A stretch of DNA of 64,000 nt from Lonicera japonica. Its lineage: Eukaryota > Streptophyta > Magnoliopsida > Dipsacales > Caprifoliaceae. The stretch spans positions 23,592,011-23,656,010 of the forward strand of contig CM038467.1 in the NCBI GenBank assembly GCA_021464415.1. The letters run 5' to 3'. Shown here piece by piece: positions 53,477 to 64,000 of this stretch. Made by a program: the position numbers and the translations under genes. Under the pieces are notes generated by a model. That model ran no database searches and was not told where the DNA came from. It saw only the letters and a list, made by a program, of their open reading frames with translations. Within the stretch, counting starts at the first letter, position 1; the number at the start of each line of letters is the position of its first letter.

Positions 53477-56400
53477 TTATTCTTCTTCTAAATCTTCATC
53501 CTCCTCAATACTACTTGACAAATCTCTGTTTAATGCTTCATTATCCACTGTTTGAAAGCTATAATCACTATTTTTGTTGCTAATAGTAACAGTGTCAATA
53601 GGTTTCATTTCTGTAGTGGAGGTGGTAATTGTATCTGGTATCAACTGAGAATTCATCTTCATCTCCTTGCGTTTTCCCCATAATACCACATATAACCCCA
53701 TCACTATTAACACAGATCCCACAACACTGTTAATTCACCAAAAAAAGAATTAAACCAAAACAAATACTACATTAGATGAATACTTCAAAAATTACAAAAA
53801 CTTACTATACCTGGAAAGACAAAGAAACATGAACTCTTGATATTCGTTTGGGTTGGGTATTTATTCGTTCTTGGAATCCAAAATACTAATTTCACGCGGA
53901 AAATTTGAGTTTCATCAACTAATTATGATTCAACCTCTTAACATGAATTGTAAGATACTCCAAGTGTGAATTTACTAATTTTAAGATTCTAGGAACGATA
54001 AAAAATTCGAAACAAACAAGCACTTAATTTGAAAGATAGGGTGTCAATAATTATTATACAGAGTATTTTCTATTGTATTTCCTTGTGCCACAATTTCTTT
54101 TACTCCTTCCCTTACGAATTTCATTTTTAAGATATTTCAAATTAAAAAAGTTCAGTTTTCTTTTTAGAACATAATCAATGTGCTACGTTTTGGGACTGTA
54201 AATAAGTTCTGCTCTAAACCATTTATTATGTTGAAAGTGCTGTCTATTTTTAAAATATGTGAAAGTAAAAATGAACTCTTAATTTAAAACTGAGAGAACA
54301 CGTAAGTTGCGTACCTTCCAGAGTGTATCTTCTCATCTAGTAACAAGGAGCCAGCAATTGCCACAAGCACAAGCATGAGTGGGTTAAAGATGGACACAAA
54401 AAGTGGGCCTCTCACATGTATACACCATGCTACTAAGCTAAACATCAACCCTGAAACCAAAATTCCCTACAAAACACAATAAACAGACAAACGTCAACCA
54501 CAAGAAGCCTGTAAATTGGACAATAATATTGATCTAGGCTCGTTGTAGCTTGATTCATTTTATAGCTCTGGTCCAGCCTAAAAGATACTGTCTACTTTGG
54601 CCTGAGCCATCACGATTTTACTTTGATCCTAAAAGACCTATTATTAATAAGGAGAGGTGACGACTCATATACAAGTGATATGGGATGAACACCCATAGAT
54701 AACGTATAACTTACCAGAGTACAAGTACCTGCTGCAGTTATACGGAGACAGACAGCAGACTGCCACAACACTTGGTTATGTACATGGAAAAAGGAAAAAG
54801 CATATAAAGATACCGAGTAAGCTACAGTGAGAAGCCTAATATTCCATCCGAGCTTCCATTGATTCCAATCCCTCTCCGTACAAAGCGCAAACACAACACC
54901 TTGAATTGCCGCCATTGTTGCCATTAGAGCTGTTATTGAACAAGGACATGGGTACCTCTCCGCCATTTTAGCCTACCCAGAAAAACAAAGAAAATAACAG
55001 TGGATTAATTAATAATCTTAGAAGCACGAATATTTATATTTATTTATATTTATTGGATCGAGTAGCCGACACCCACAAACTTAAATCAACGGGGGCTTAT
55101 TTAACACCAAGACAAGAACTATGACACAAAATACATTTGAATATAACTTGCCATCAATCTTAGTAGCATATATTGAACCTCAAGAGCATTTGGCTGTACG
55201 TATGTCGAAATAGATGCAATCAAAGAGCATTTGTTAAGAGCTAACCTGAAGAATAAACCACGAAGCGAAACAAACACAACTTCCAAGTGCCAACAAAGCA
55301 CCCAATACATGATTAATTGACTTTTGATGGACCTCGTTCGCGTGTCCACCTAACGGGTGATTCTCATGCAAAAGGTCAACATGTGTTGCCCAAATACTGA
55401 GCTCCGGTCCTTTGTAGAAGGTCAGAAGCATCGCCCCGCCTATGCCCACTAAGGTTCCCATTACCTTTGCCTTGCCCGCCGAGGTACCCCAGCCTCGCTT
55501 CTCCAGCCTAGACCATCGACAAACATAATCATGCCAAATTGTTATATATATATATATATATATTATACTCTTGTCAATTTGTCCAAAGTAGGAAGCCAAT
55601 ATTCTTTTTTAGACAACCCAAGTTAACAGTCAGGTAATCAATGTATTAGATATTAGGATGATAAACAAGTTAAATGATAGAATTGTAATAAAATGCGCGC
55701 TTTTACTTGACAAGTACCTAAAACTGATGGCCATGAGGAAGGTAATGGCTGGAGTGAGATTAGTCATAGCTGTAGTAAATGTTGAAGAGGTCAAAACCAA
55801 GCTTTCCACAAATATATTTTGTGCCAATGACCCTCTGAATTTAAAAATAAATAAATAAATAGATAATTAGGGTTTGTTAACATTTTTAATGCACTGGAAT
55901 GATACATTCTTCTGAAAAAAAAAATTAAAAAAAGGAAAGATATATACCTCAAAAACTAAAAAATCATAAAAGAAAAATAAAAACATACCCTAATAACCCA
56001 CAAAGAAATGCTTGGAAGAACACTGTCCATGTCAACTTCGGCCTGCTCTTCCTTTAACCAAGAAAAATAAAAAATTAAGAACATTACTTTATCCAATTAA
56101 TTAAAATAAAGACAAAATTGACTCAAAACTTGACAAATATATTGCAAAATGGTCTAACCTCCTCCCCTGTAAATAAATTTCAGGACAGAATATTGGGCTG
56201 TTTTGCTACATTTCTGTCAAGTTTAAGTCAATTTTAAGATGAGTCGCTACAATAAATTTAATATTTATGACGAAAATACATTTTCTGTTACAAAATGTGC
56301 ACTTTTGATGACGAAAGTTTTGTAATGAAATACATTTTGTCACATAAGGTCTGCGTTTTTTAATTATGATGAAATTTTTGTAACAAAACAAAAAATTTGT

Positions 56401-56889
56401 CACTGAATTTTTGAACGGCCAAAATTTTGGTAATGGTGAATCTTAAAAGTCTGACACTAAAGGATGTTTTCTAAGTGTGGTGCAAAATTTTTTGTCATGG
56501 AAGAATTGTTTTGTTGTAGTACGTGCTGGTTAGCTTATGTATAATGTAATATATTTTGACTATCAGACAATTATGTATGCATATTTTTAGCGAGTATAAT
56601 ATTATTTATATTTTGATAACATAATATATATCCGAAAACGATTCAGATATATATAAATAATCGATTGATGAAGCCAATTAATATAACAATTGATTACACA
56701 TTACCTTTCAACAAAGAGGGCAAAAGGAATAGTAAAGGCAGCAGCAAATAAGAAGCGATAAGCAACCAAAATTCTCAAATTCATTCCATCGTTTGTAGCC
56801 AGTTTGTACAACACAATGCACCCTGCAAATATGGTTTGTGCCACCACCATTGTTAATGTTGGCTTCATCCCTTCTATTACCTTCCTCAT
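53477..56889 (-). CDS. WAT1-related (EamA/nodulin MtN21) transporter, seven exons
   Basis: Exons on the minus strand are 56,889-56,705, 56,051-55,989, 55,834-55,718, 55,507-55,246, 54,972-54,814, 54,466-54,315 and 53,726-53,477. All have GT..AG borders, and together they give 395 residues, normal for the family. The start is MRKVIEGMKPTLTMVVAQT; the TTG three codons upstream is not a likely start. Two EamA repeats are seen: exons 1-3 (KLATNDGMNLRILVAYRF, VFFQAFLCGLLG, LTSSTFTTAMTNLTPAITF) and exons 4-6 (SWFILQ, TERDWNQWKLGWNIRLLTVAYS, RGPLFVSIFNPLMLVLVAIAGSLLLDE). About ten membrane helices are expected. Exon 7 ends in a helix (GLYVVLWGK) and an acidic tail (SIEEDEDLEEE). The family includes vacuolar auxin and amino-acid exporters; this member's substrate is unknown. 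Confidence 0.93.
56052..56704 (-). other. WAT1-like intron 1, containing probable transposon debris
   Basis: The 653-bp intron has repeated words such as GACGAAA, TTTGTCAC and ATGACGAAA, and ends in TTTTGTTGTAGTA, like the end of a small DNA transposon. Its other boundary is not clear. The splice sites of exons 1 and 2 are intact. Confidence 0.4.
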
Positions 56890-59800
56890 TTTAATCAAAT
56901 TAATTCAATTCTCTCCGCTATATATAATATTATATATATATATATATATATATTTTATTCCACCCAATATATTAATCAAAATGCAAGTCCCTTGCTTTAA
57001 CTAGCTATCTAAATGATGACTATACATACATATATATATAGAGAGAGAGAGAGGGGGAGGGGGGGGGGTAGAATTGTTGGTGGTGTTTTAGAGGGGGAGG
57101 GAGGAGGTGAATTATATTGTTGTAAGGTAATTGAGAGCACATGGTGCTAAACTTATTTATTTATTTTGAAAGAAAAATTTATATAAATAATTGTAACAGA
57201 TTAAAAGAAATAAATATTTATTTATTTGGTTCAAATTTTCAAATTTTTTTCCAATTCAAAATGGTAGTTTTACATAAAAATTAAGTTACGATCTAATAGT
57301 TTATAAAAAATCTTTTTAATATAAACTAAAAGAGATGGTTAATATGAATTTACTAATTTAAATTCATTGTATTAACAAAAAATTGAATCAAACGAACACC
57401 AAATATATAATCTCACAGGTAATGTTATATAGACTCTTAATTTGTAACTGAAATATCACAAAATTATTTGGTGACATGGTTACAAAATTACGGATTGTTG
57501 CCCAATTACATAAAATACAAATAGATGGTAAGTTGTCACCTTGAAAATTTACATTCAGTGACAGTTTACCGAATTATAAATAAAGGTTCAGTCAAAGGTT
57601 GTTATTTATGTTAAGCCGGTGAAACATTACCGAATCGAATATCTAAATTTAACAACGAGCTATTAACTCAATGCTTAAATTTTGAATGCCCCTTATGGTG
57701 ATTTTAATTATTAATAATATAAAATTTAGTATTAAAACTGCTATAATATCCCGATTATAAATTAAGAAGTATATAACTAAGAAGTATATAACATCACCCT
57801 AATTTCACTAATTAATTCAAATGGTGTTATACCAGTTAACGGAAAAAAAATATGTAAAAATTAAAGGAAGCCCGACACTTCAAAAGTTGACATTGTGGGG
57901 AGGGGTATTTATTGTAATTATGGATTCGAGGTTGGGGTATTTTTCCAACACATCATGTCCAGCGAGCACGTGTTAAGGTCTAAGTTGACACGTGCGAGTG
58001 TAAAGCTGTACGTGTTCAACTTTCGAATGAATTAGTTTAGCCAACGTCACCCGCACCCTCACCCCCACCCGCACCCCCACCGCCAGAGCAATTCGTGTTT
58101 TTAAATTTCGTCTCGACTTGATATAACACGACACAATTAAAAAATAAAATAAAACTATAAGATACGAATGTAACATAATAATAAATATGTTATAATGCAA
58201 ATGAAGGTTATAAATTTTTTAGTTTTTTTAATTTAGATACAACAACACAGATTATTACAATATAACTTTATTTTTGGTTACTTTTATTTCAAAATTTAAA
58301 TACGAACAAGATCGAAACGATTCGTGTTAGAAAATGACAACATGAACACACATTTTTTGATCAATTCTACCCCAATTTTTTTTATGTTTCGTTTAATTTT
58401 TAAAATTATCATCCCTACCGCTCAACTCACTGTGGATCCCTTGCACATGGACGAAATAAAATGCCTTGTACCAAAGAAAATATTTTGTGCACTACTATAT
58501 ATGTGATACTATTTTATTTTATTTTCGTTTTTTATGTGCATACTAATTTTATTTATTTTACAAATTATGCATACTATTAGCTAGCAACAATTTTGAGAGA
58601 AATTTGGTAAAATTCAAATGTAACCTGCTTATATGGGTATCTGAATATTTTAAAGTGGTTATTTTAAATAATCTAGATACAACTTGGTTGTTTTACGTAT
58701 TCATTATGATTTGTTTTGACTTACTCTAATCATTGTAATTGTATTAAAATATAAAAATACATAAAAAAGAAGAAGACGTATTTGTGTTGGGTCCCCTCAA
58801 TCTAAATAAATTTACGTGAAATTTAATACATTAATTATTTCACACATAAATTAGTTAGCAATCTAATCTATCACAAATTGTTACTCTTTAAATGTGGAAT
58901 GTGCTAAAAAGATATATTACTCCCTACTTTTAAATTTGATGTAAAGAAAATTACTGTGCGACTTTTAGTTTGGGATGCCTTAAACGAAAAAGAAAAATAT
59001 CATTCTTAATGCAAGACAAATAGTTAAGAAAAAAATAAACTTATGATTGATTTGTTAAGAACTCAGTGAAATAGATATATTTTCAGTATGAAATATTTAT
59101 TCATGCAAATTAAATATTTTACGTCGGTGTGATTGATATAAAAAATAACGATAATCAACTTCACTGAATTCTGCGATTATCGCCTAAATGTAAAGAACGA
59201 TGTTTCAGTATAACAATATTTTGTTGTTGTGACGAAAAGTAGAAACGTGCTATCAAAGGGATTTTACATTCTTGGAAAGAGAAAATTAATTGTAAAAAGG
59301 CACACATCAAAATATATTTTTGCATCAATATATACAATAATAGCGTACTGCCCAACCAATTTACATATATATAGTTATGGTATATTGTTATTTTCTTTCT
59401 TCCAACCGATCTTTTCCCCTAGAAAATACAGAAATTATAACTTTTCAAAGTTGTCTTTGATACGCAAAAAGAATGGAGTGTCAAATGACTTTTTAGATTT
59501 TTCGTAAAAATACCTTAAAATGCCTCATTTGGAGATTATATTTTTAAGATATTTTAGCACTTGCTTGAGAAAAAGAAATTTTGTATCCATCTACAAGGTA
59601 ATGCAGTAGATATATATTTTGGGATGCTTCTAATTTATTCATTTCTATGAAAACTCTATATATATATTTGCAATTTCTTTAGTTAAATTAGGACAATATT
59701 AATACGAGCGTGAATATGTAGGCCCAACTATTTAAATAGGTTTGTCATATTTGTTAGAAACCATGGCAAGCATGTTTTGATAATCACCATGCATCAATGA

Positions 59801-60230
59801 GTTTTAGAGTTACTCGACTTTTCCAACTTCATCTAAGTGTCTCTTTTTTCATTTCAAAATGTTTCAATTAAGATTTTTATTTCTACATCCAACTCCAAAG
59901 TTAATTTTTTTGTAATATTAATTCTAAAACTCGAAATAAGATCCCAAGCGCATCCTTAGACCATTTCCACTGCATACTTGCATAGGGTGAATGGACAAAT
60001 TTTGCCCTTTCGTGACTAACCGTACCGCTTGGTAATTTAGTGAAAAGGGGTATGTAAAAATGTAAGCAAAGGAAATACATGGCAGTTAACAAAAAAATTA
60101 GTGGGACACGGTGTAGTGTCGGTGTGTGTTCGAGATGAAAGACTGTCATCCGAAAATCGGATGGAAGGCTATTCTTTTTTCTTTTTCTTTTTTAAAGGGA
60201 GCTGCGCGAATGCAAGACCCCACTATCACA
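56890..60230. other. Upstream intergenic region of the WAT1-like gene
   Basis: Contains the gene's promoter. (TA)n tracts occur at about 56,930-56,955 and a GA/G-rich tract (GAGAGAGAGAGAGGGGGAGG) at about 57,040-57,070. The remainder is AT-rich with single-stretch MITE-like words; no coding sequence is supported. Confidence 0.45.
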
Positions 60231-60464
60231 AATTATACTGCAAGTTTCACTACTTAGGTAGACCTTAGACGTAACTCTATCGAGTCAAATCTTTTATGGA
60301 GATAGAGAATGGAGAGAAAGAGAGAATATAACTCTAGAGAGAGAAAAAAAATTCTTATTATTTCTTGATAATTTCTATTACACATATATCAGGGTATATA
60401 TACACTTGGAGAAAGGTAATATAAAACATTAAAGAGGAATCTTAGGGAGAAACTATAATGTTGT

Positions 60465-62082
60465 TGTTGGTCGGATTTCAACCCTAGAGGGGGGGGGGGG
60501 GTGAATAGGGTTTTTGAAACTTAATACGGAATTTAAAAACTTTTCAAAAATGTTTAAGTAAAACAATTTATTAAACAAATTTATCAAGGAATGCAATCAA
60601 ATAAACAATCAAGCAAATAAACAATCTCAAGCAAACAATAATATAACAAGTAAATAAAGAGATTGAGTAAGAAAGATTGAACCGATTTGAAGTCCAAGGC
60701 TTTTTGTCCACACGGTTTTGGTTTACCAAACCATAGTCCGCGCTCGGTTAGTTCCCCGAGAATTTCCACTAAAATCAATCTCCTTCCGGGTGAAGATCAA
60801 ACCTCTACAAGTGTTGTCTCACACACTCTACAAAAGTTGTCTCACACACTCTACAAGTATTGCTACACCACAATACTCTCACAAGATACCCTCTTGCTAA
60901 CCTTGTGAAATTTACCTTTCACAAAAACTAAACAAGAATTTACCTTCTTGTTTTTCCTATGAGATTTACCTCTCACAATGAAATCTAATTGTTTGGTGAT
61001 TCTCACCAATTTACAATAACTCTCTCAAGTGTATAAAGAATACAATTTGAAGCTCATACTAGAGTTATCCTATTTGATCAAGATGACATAGCTCAAAAAT
61101 TAATGATTGATCAAAAACAATTTCTTGAATCTTTAGATATTGAAGATAGATAAAGTATGAAGTGTATGAATGATTCAAGGTGTTTAGAATGAGTCTTGGA
61201 AGTCATATTTATAGTCCCAAAAGTGATATAGCCGTTTGTGGTAGAGATATAAATTAATGGGGCAAAAATGCACTTTAAACAAAGTTTCAACGGCTATATT
61301 CTGTTAAGGGAGTCGGCTCCCTGAGTCTTCATGGAGTTGACTCCATGGCTTTTCCTTGAGGGAGTCGACTCCAGCACATTCAGTGGAGTCGGCTACATGG
61401 CACTGGAGTGTGGACTTTTGTGCAATTTTCAACTTTTGCAATATGACTCCAAAATTGATTCTAATGCTTAGGGAGTGTTCCAAAAAAGTTTCTAAGACTC
61501 CCAAATATGTTTTTGTATCAAAATTCATTCATATGAATTAATTATGAATTTATTTCAAAACCGATTTTTGCAAGAATGATGTTTTGAAATGATTTTGATT
61601 CAAACTTGGTTTTGATCAATCTAATAATGATGCAAGCTCATGTTTGAGCTATATAATCAATCAATTAGGAAACTTTACATTAATCCTAAGCAAACACTCA
61701 ATTACCGAATAGATGAGTCTTCGAATGCTTCGATTTGTTTATTCAAATTGATTCTTCACTTGAAGCTTTTGCATATGATTCTTGATCTTTGTGCTTCATG
61801 GATTTGCATTGCTAGATTGTGAGTGATAAGAATGATCTTCTTTGACTTGACCAACGCTTGTAGTTGAATTATCTTGATTCGGATAGATTGGTTTTAGTTC
61901 AATGCTTCGTTGACTTGATCGGATATTGATTGAATGATCCTTGTCAAACTTCCTTTGAGCAATCATGCTATTCTTGATTTTCCAAATAAGAAATCTATAA
62001 TCTTATATCAAGAACATGTTAAATTACACATGATTGATTTATTGTTATTATCAAAATAAGATTAAGACCTTCAAGGTCAACA
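60465..62082 (-). mobile_element. Solo LTR inside the copia LTR, target duplication GTTGT
   Basis: Starts TGTTGGTC and ends GGTCAACA on the plus strand, so the termini are TG...CA with short inverted repeats. GTTGT flanks both sides (60,460-60,464 and 62,083-62,087). Removing it and one GTTGT rejoins the copia LTR. No internal coding region or second terminus is found, so a 1.6-kb solo LTR is the simplest reading. It is oriented on the minus strand, judging from the TATA box at 61,206-61,213. A CCCTAGAGGGGGGG C/G-run lies near one end (about 60,482-60,499). Confidence 0.75.
61206..61396 (-). promoter_or_regulatory. Promoter of the solo LTR: four GGAGTCGACTCC palindromes upstream of TATAAATA
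   Basis: In minus-strand order, near-palindromic 12-mers lie at 61,396-61,385 (GTAGCCGACTCC), 61,372-61,361 (GGAGTCGACTCC, perfect), 61,344-61,333 (GGAGTCAACTCC) and 61,320-61,309 (GGAGCCGACTCC). TATAAATA follows at 61,213-61,206, about 95 bp beyond the last one. Spacings are 24, 28 and 24 bp. The plus-strand text GGAGTCGGCTCC and its relatives show the same four motifs. Confidence 0.6.
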
Positions 62083-62187
62083 GTTGTCTTACTATGATGT
62101 TGTCTCCCTAATGATGTTGTCTTTCTAATGGAATCCCATGCTAATGGGATCCAATGTCTAACACTCCCCCTCAAGTTGGGGCATACA

Positions 62188-63990
62188 CATCAACCATGCC
62201 CAATTTGTCCAGTGAGTCGTAGAATACTTTTCTTGAAACCCATTTTGTGAGAATATCTACAAGTTGCTCTTCGGTGGGGACGAAAGGAAAGCTAATTAGG
62301 TTGGCATCTAGCTTTTCCTTTATGAAATGATGATAAACTTCCATATGCTTAGTACGATCATGCTGGACTGGATTCTACAAGATATAAATGGCTGCTCGGT
62401 TGTCACAATACAACTGCATAGCGTTTTTGGGTTCAAAATCGAGATCACATAATAGAGTTCGCAACCACAGTAATTCGCATACTCCATGAGCCATCCCCCT
62501 GTACTCAGCTTCGGCACTTGATCTAGCCACAACTTTCTGCTTCTTGCTCTTCCACGTGACAAGATCACCTCCTACAAAGGTAAAATACCCGAAAGTCGAC
62601 CTTCTGTCAGTAACACTCCCGGCCCAATCTGCATCGGTAAAACCACAAATTTCGAGACAATCACTGTGTTTAGAAAACAGCACCCTCTTCCTAAAGATGA
62701 CCTCAAGTATCTCAAAATTCTGTTAACAACATCCATGTGACTCTCACTTGGATTATGCATGAACTGACTCACCACGCTCACGGCATAAGTTACATCTAGT
62801 TTAGTATGAGCCAAGTAAATTAAGCACCCAACCAGTCTCTGATAGTGAGCTCTATCATTCGGTATTTGGTCTGGATACTCTGCTAAGCAATGATTTTGTT
62901 CAATAGGGGTGTCAACAGGTTTGGAGTCTAACATGCAAGTTTTAGCCAACAGATCAAGAATGTACTTCCTTTGACACAAATAGATTCCTTCACTCCCCTT
63001 TGCTACTTCAATCCCTAAGAAATACTTAAGTTCACCCCAAGTCCTTCATTTCAAACTCTGAGGCCAACCTTTTTTTAAGTTTATCAATTTTAACTATATC
63101 ATCACTAGTGATTACCATATCATCAACATAAATGATTAGAGCAGTTACCTTCCCTTGTTGGTGCTTGAGAAACAAAGTATGGTCTGAGTTACTCTGTCTA
63201 TAACCCACCTTCTTTATGAACTGGGAGAAACGTCCAAACCATGCACGAGGTGACTGTTTGAGCCCGTATAATAATTTTTCCAATTTACAGATAAAATTAC
63301 CAGGAGAAGCTGCCACATACCCAGGTGGGAGAGCCATGTAAACTTCCTCAGCTAACTCTCCATGAAAAAATGCGTTTTTGACATCAAACTATTGTAGAGG
63401 CCAATTAAAACTCACCGCAAGTGATAGTAGGACCCGAATAGTATTCATTTTTGCAACCGGTGCAAATGTCTCATCGTAGTCCATTACATACGTTTGAGTA
63501 AATCCTTGAGCTACTAGATGTGCTTTATACCGATTCACAGATCCATCTGCATTATGCTTCACAGTAAAAACCCAAAGACAACCTACAGCTTTTTGCTTTG
63601 TGGTGGGGAAACAATTGCCAAGTATTATTTTTCTGCAATGCCTCCATCTTTTCATCCATTGCCTTTTTTCACTTAGGATCTCTCAAGACATCCTGCACTT
63701 TATTAGGAACTGATACAGTAGATATTTGATTCACAAATGACTCATATGACTTAGATAATCTGTCAGTGGAGATATAATTTGCAGCTGGATACTTTGATTT
63801 TGCATGGAGGGTAGGTTCATATCTTTTTGGTGGCTGACCCATGGTTAACCGATTAGGTAATACATTAGACTCATTACTATTAGGGGAACATACCTCAAAT
63901 GAGTGATCTTCAGTGCCAGGGAGTTGTGGATCGAGGGTATGATCGATAATAGAGGGGACATATGTGATTTGAACTTCTTGTGTTTGAATT
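62188..63990 (-). pseudogene. Copia 2 polyprotein remnant (reverse transcriptase and RNase H)
   Basis: From right to left the minus strand encodes the linker and RT start (VGCLWVFTVKHNADGSVNRYKA at about 63,580-63,520; ETFAPVAKMNTIRVLLSLA), then YGLKQSPRAWFGRF, the catalytic YVDDMVITSDD (about 63,130) and FEMKDLG. A frameshift near 63,030 follows. Next come LVGCLIYLAHTKLDVTYAVSVVSQFM and, after another frameshift near 62,690, RNase H with FTDADWAGSVTDRRSTFGY and ARSSAEAEYRGMA. A stop at about 62,378 precedes the final part. Residues are well preserved but the frame is broken at least three times. Confidence 0.88.
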
Positions 63991-64000
63991 GGAACTATCT

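Larger units (their letters stand above)
60230..64000 (-). mobile_element. Second Ty1/copia retrotransposon, 3' part, degenerate; continues past the window
   Basis: On the minus strand, copia reverse transcriptase and RNase H are followed by a polypurine tract (AACTTGAGGGGGAGTG, 62,164-62,179) and an LTR starting TGTTAGACATTGG at 62,163. The LTR runs left to 62,083, is interrupted by a solo LTR (60,465-62,082), and resumes at 60,459. It contains a TATATATACCC box (about 60,397) and a stretch rich in CTCTCT, and ends somewhere near 60,230 (end not fixed). The 5' part lies beyond 64,000. Confidence 0.85.

Noticed and set aside
59901..60149. Minus-strand frame of 82 codons with a hydrophobic stretch
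   Set aside because: No homology recognised, no gene context, and typical of chance frames in this AT-rich DNA.

Overview
This window is dicot-type plant nuclear DNA: AT-rich, gene-poor, full of nested transposable elements, with three host genes that have plant introns and plant-only protein families (two trihelix factors and one WAT1/EamA transporter). I cannot name the species.

Layout. 1-17,633 holds no convincing host gene. It contains a 3.8-kb solo LTR (960-4786, target duplication GATTC) with a non-autonomous hAT element inside it (2981-3957), a Tourist-type MITE (7044-7450), a nested cluster of minus-strand Helitron ends (about 7629-12,803), a foldback element with a palindromic tandem core (12,883-13,542) and a Mutator-type MITE (14,150-14,695). 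17,634-41,787 is a degenerate Ty1/copia element. It is split by a very young 18.5-kb Ty3/gypsy Tat-lineage element (22,394-40,921, minus strand, target duplication CACAC). 42,000-45,250 is MITE and Helitron debris. 45,739-50,530 carries two tandem trihelix genes. 51,020-51,740 is a LINE fragment. 53,477-56,889 (minus) is a seven-exon WAT1-related gene. 60,230-64,000 (minus) is the 3' part of a second, broken copia element whose LTR is interrupted by a 1.6-kb solo LTR.

The most interesting object is the Tat element. Its 1577/1576-bp LTRs look identical apart from one C in a C-run, and gag-pol is a single open frame of 2294 codons. Between pol and the 3' LTR it carries two genes in the opposite orientation: a five-exon plant-mobile-domain gene (25,838-29,760) and a DUF7745-like gene (30,226-31,481). 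The gag-pol promoter in the LTR and the promoters of both antisense genes share one device: clusters of the 12-bp palindrome TGTCGCGCGACA just upstream of a TATA box. There are nine copies in each LTR and three before each antisense gene. Most neighbouring copies are 20-23 or 30-32 bp apart, about two or three helical turns. This looks like one regulatory circuit controlling sense and antisense transcription of the element. Each antisense gene carries one lesion here (a stop codon in exon 1; a frameshift), while gag-pol is open.

A second, unrelated solo LTR (60,465-62,082) has the same kind of layout with a different palindrome, GGAGTCGACTCC, upstream of its own TATA box. All sequence comparisons were made by eye; family names come from recognised motifs, not from database searches.
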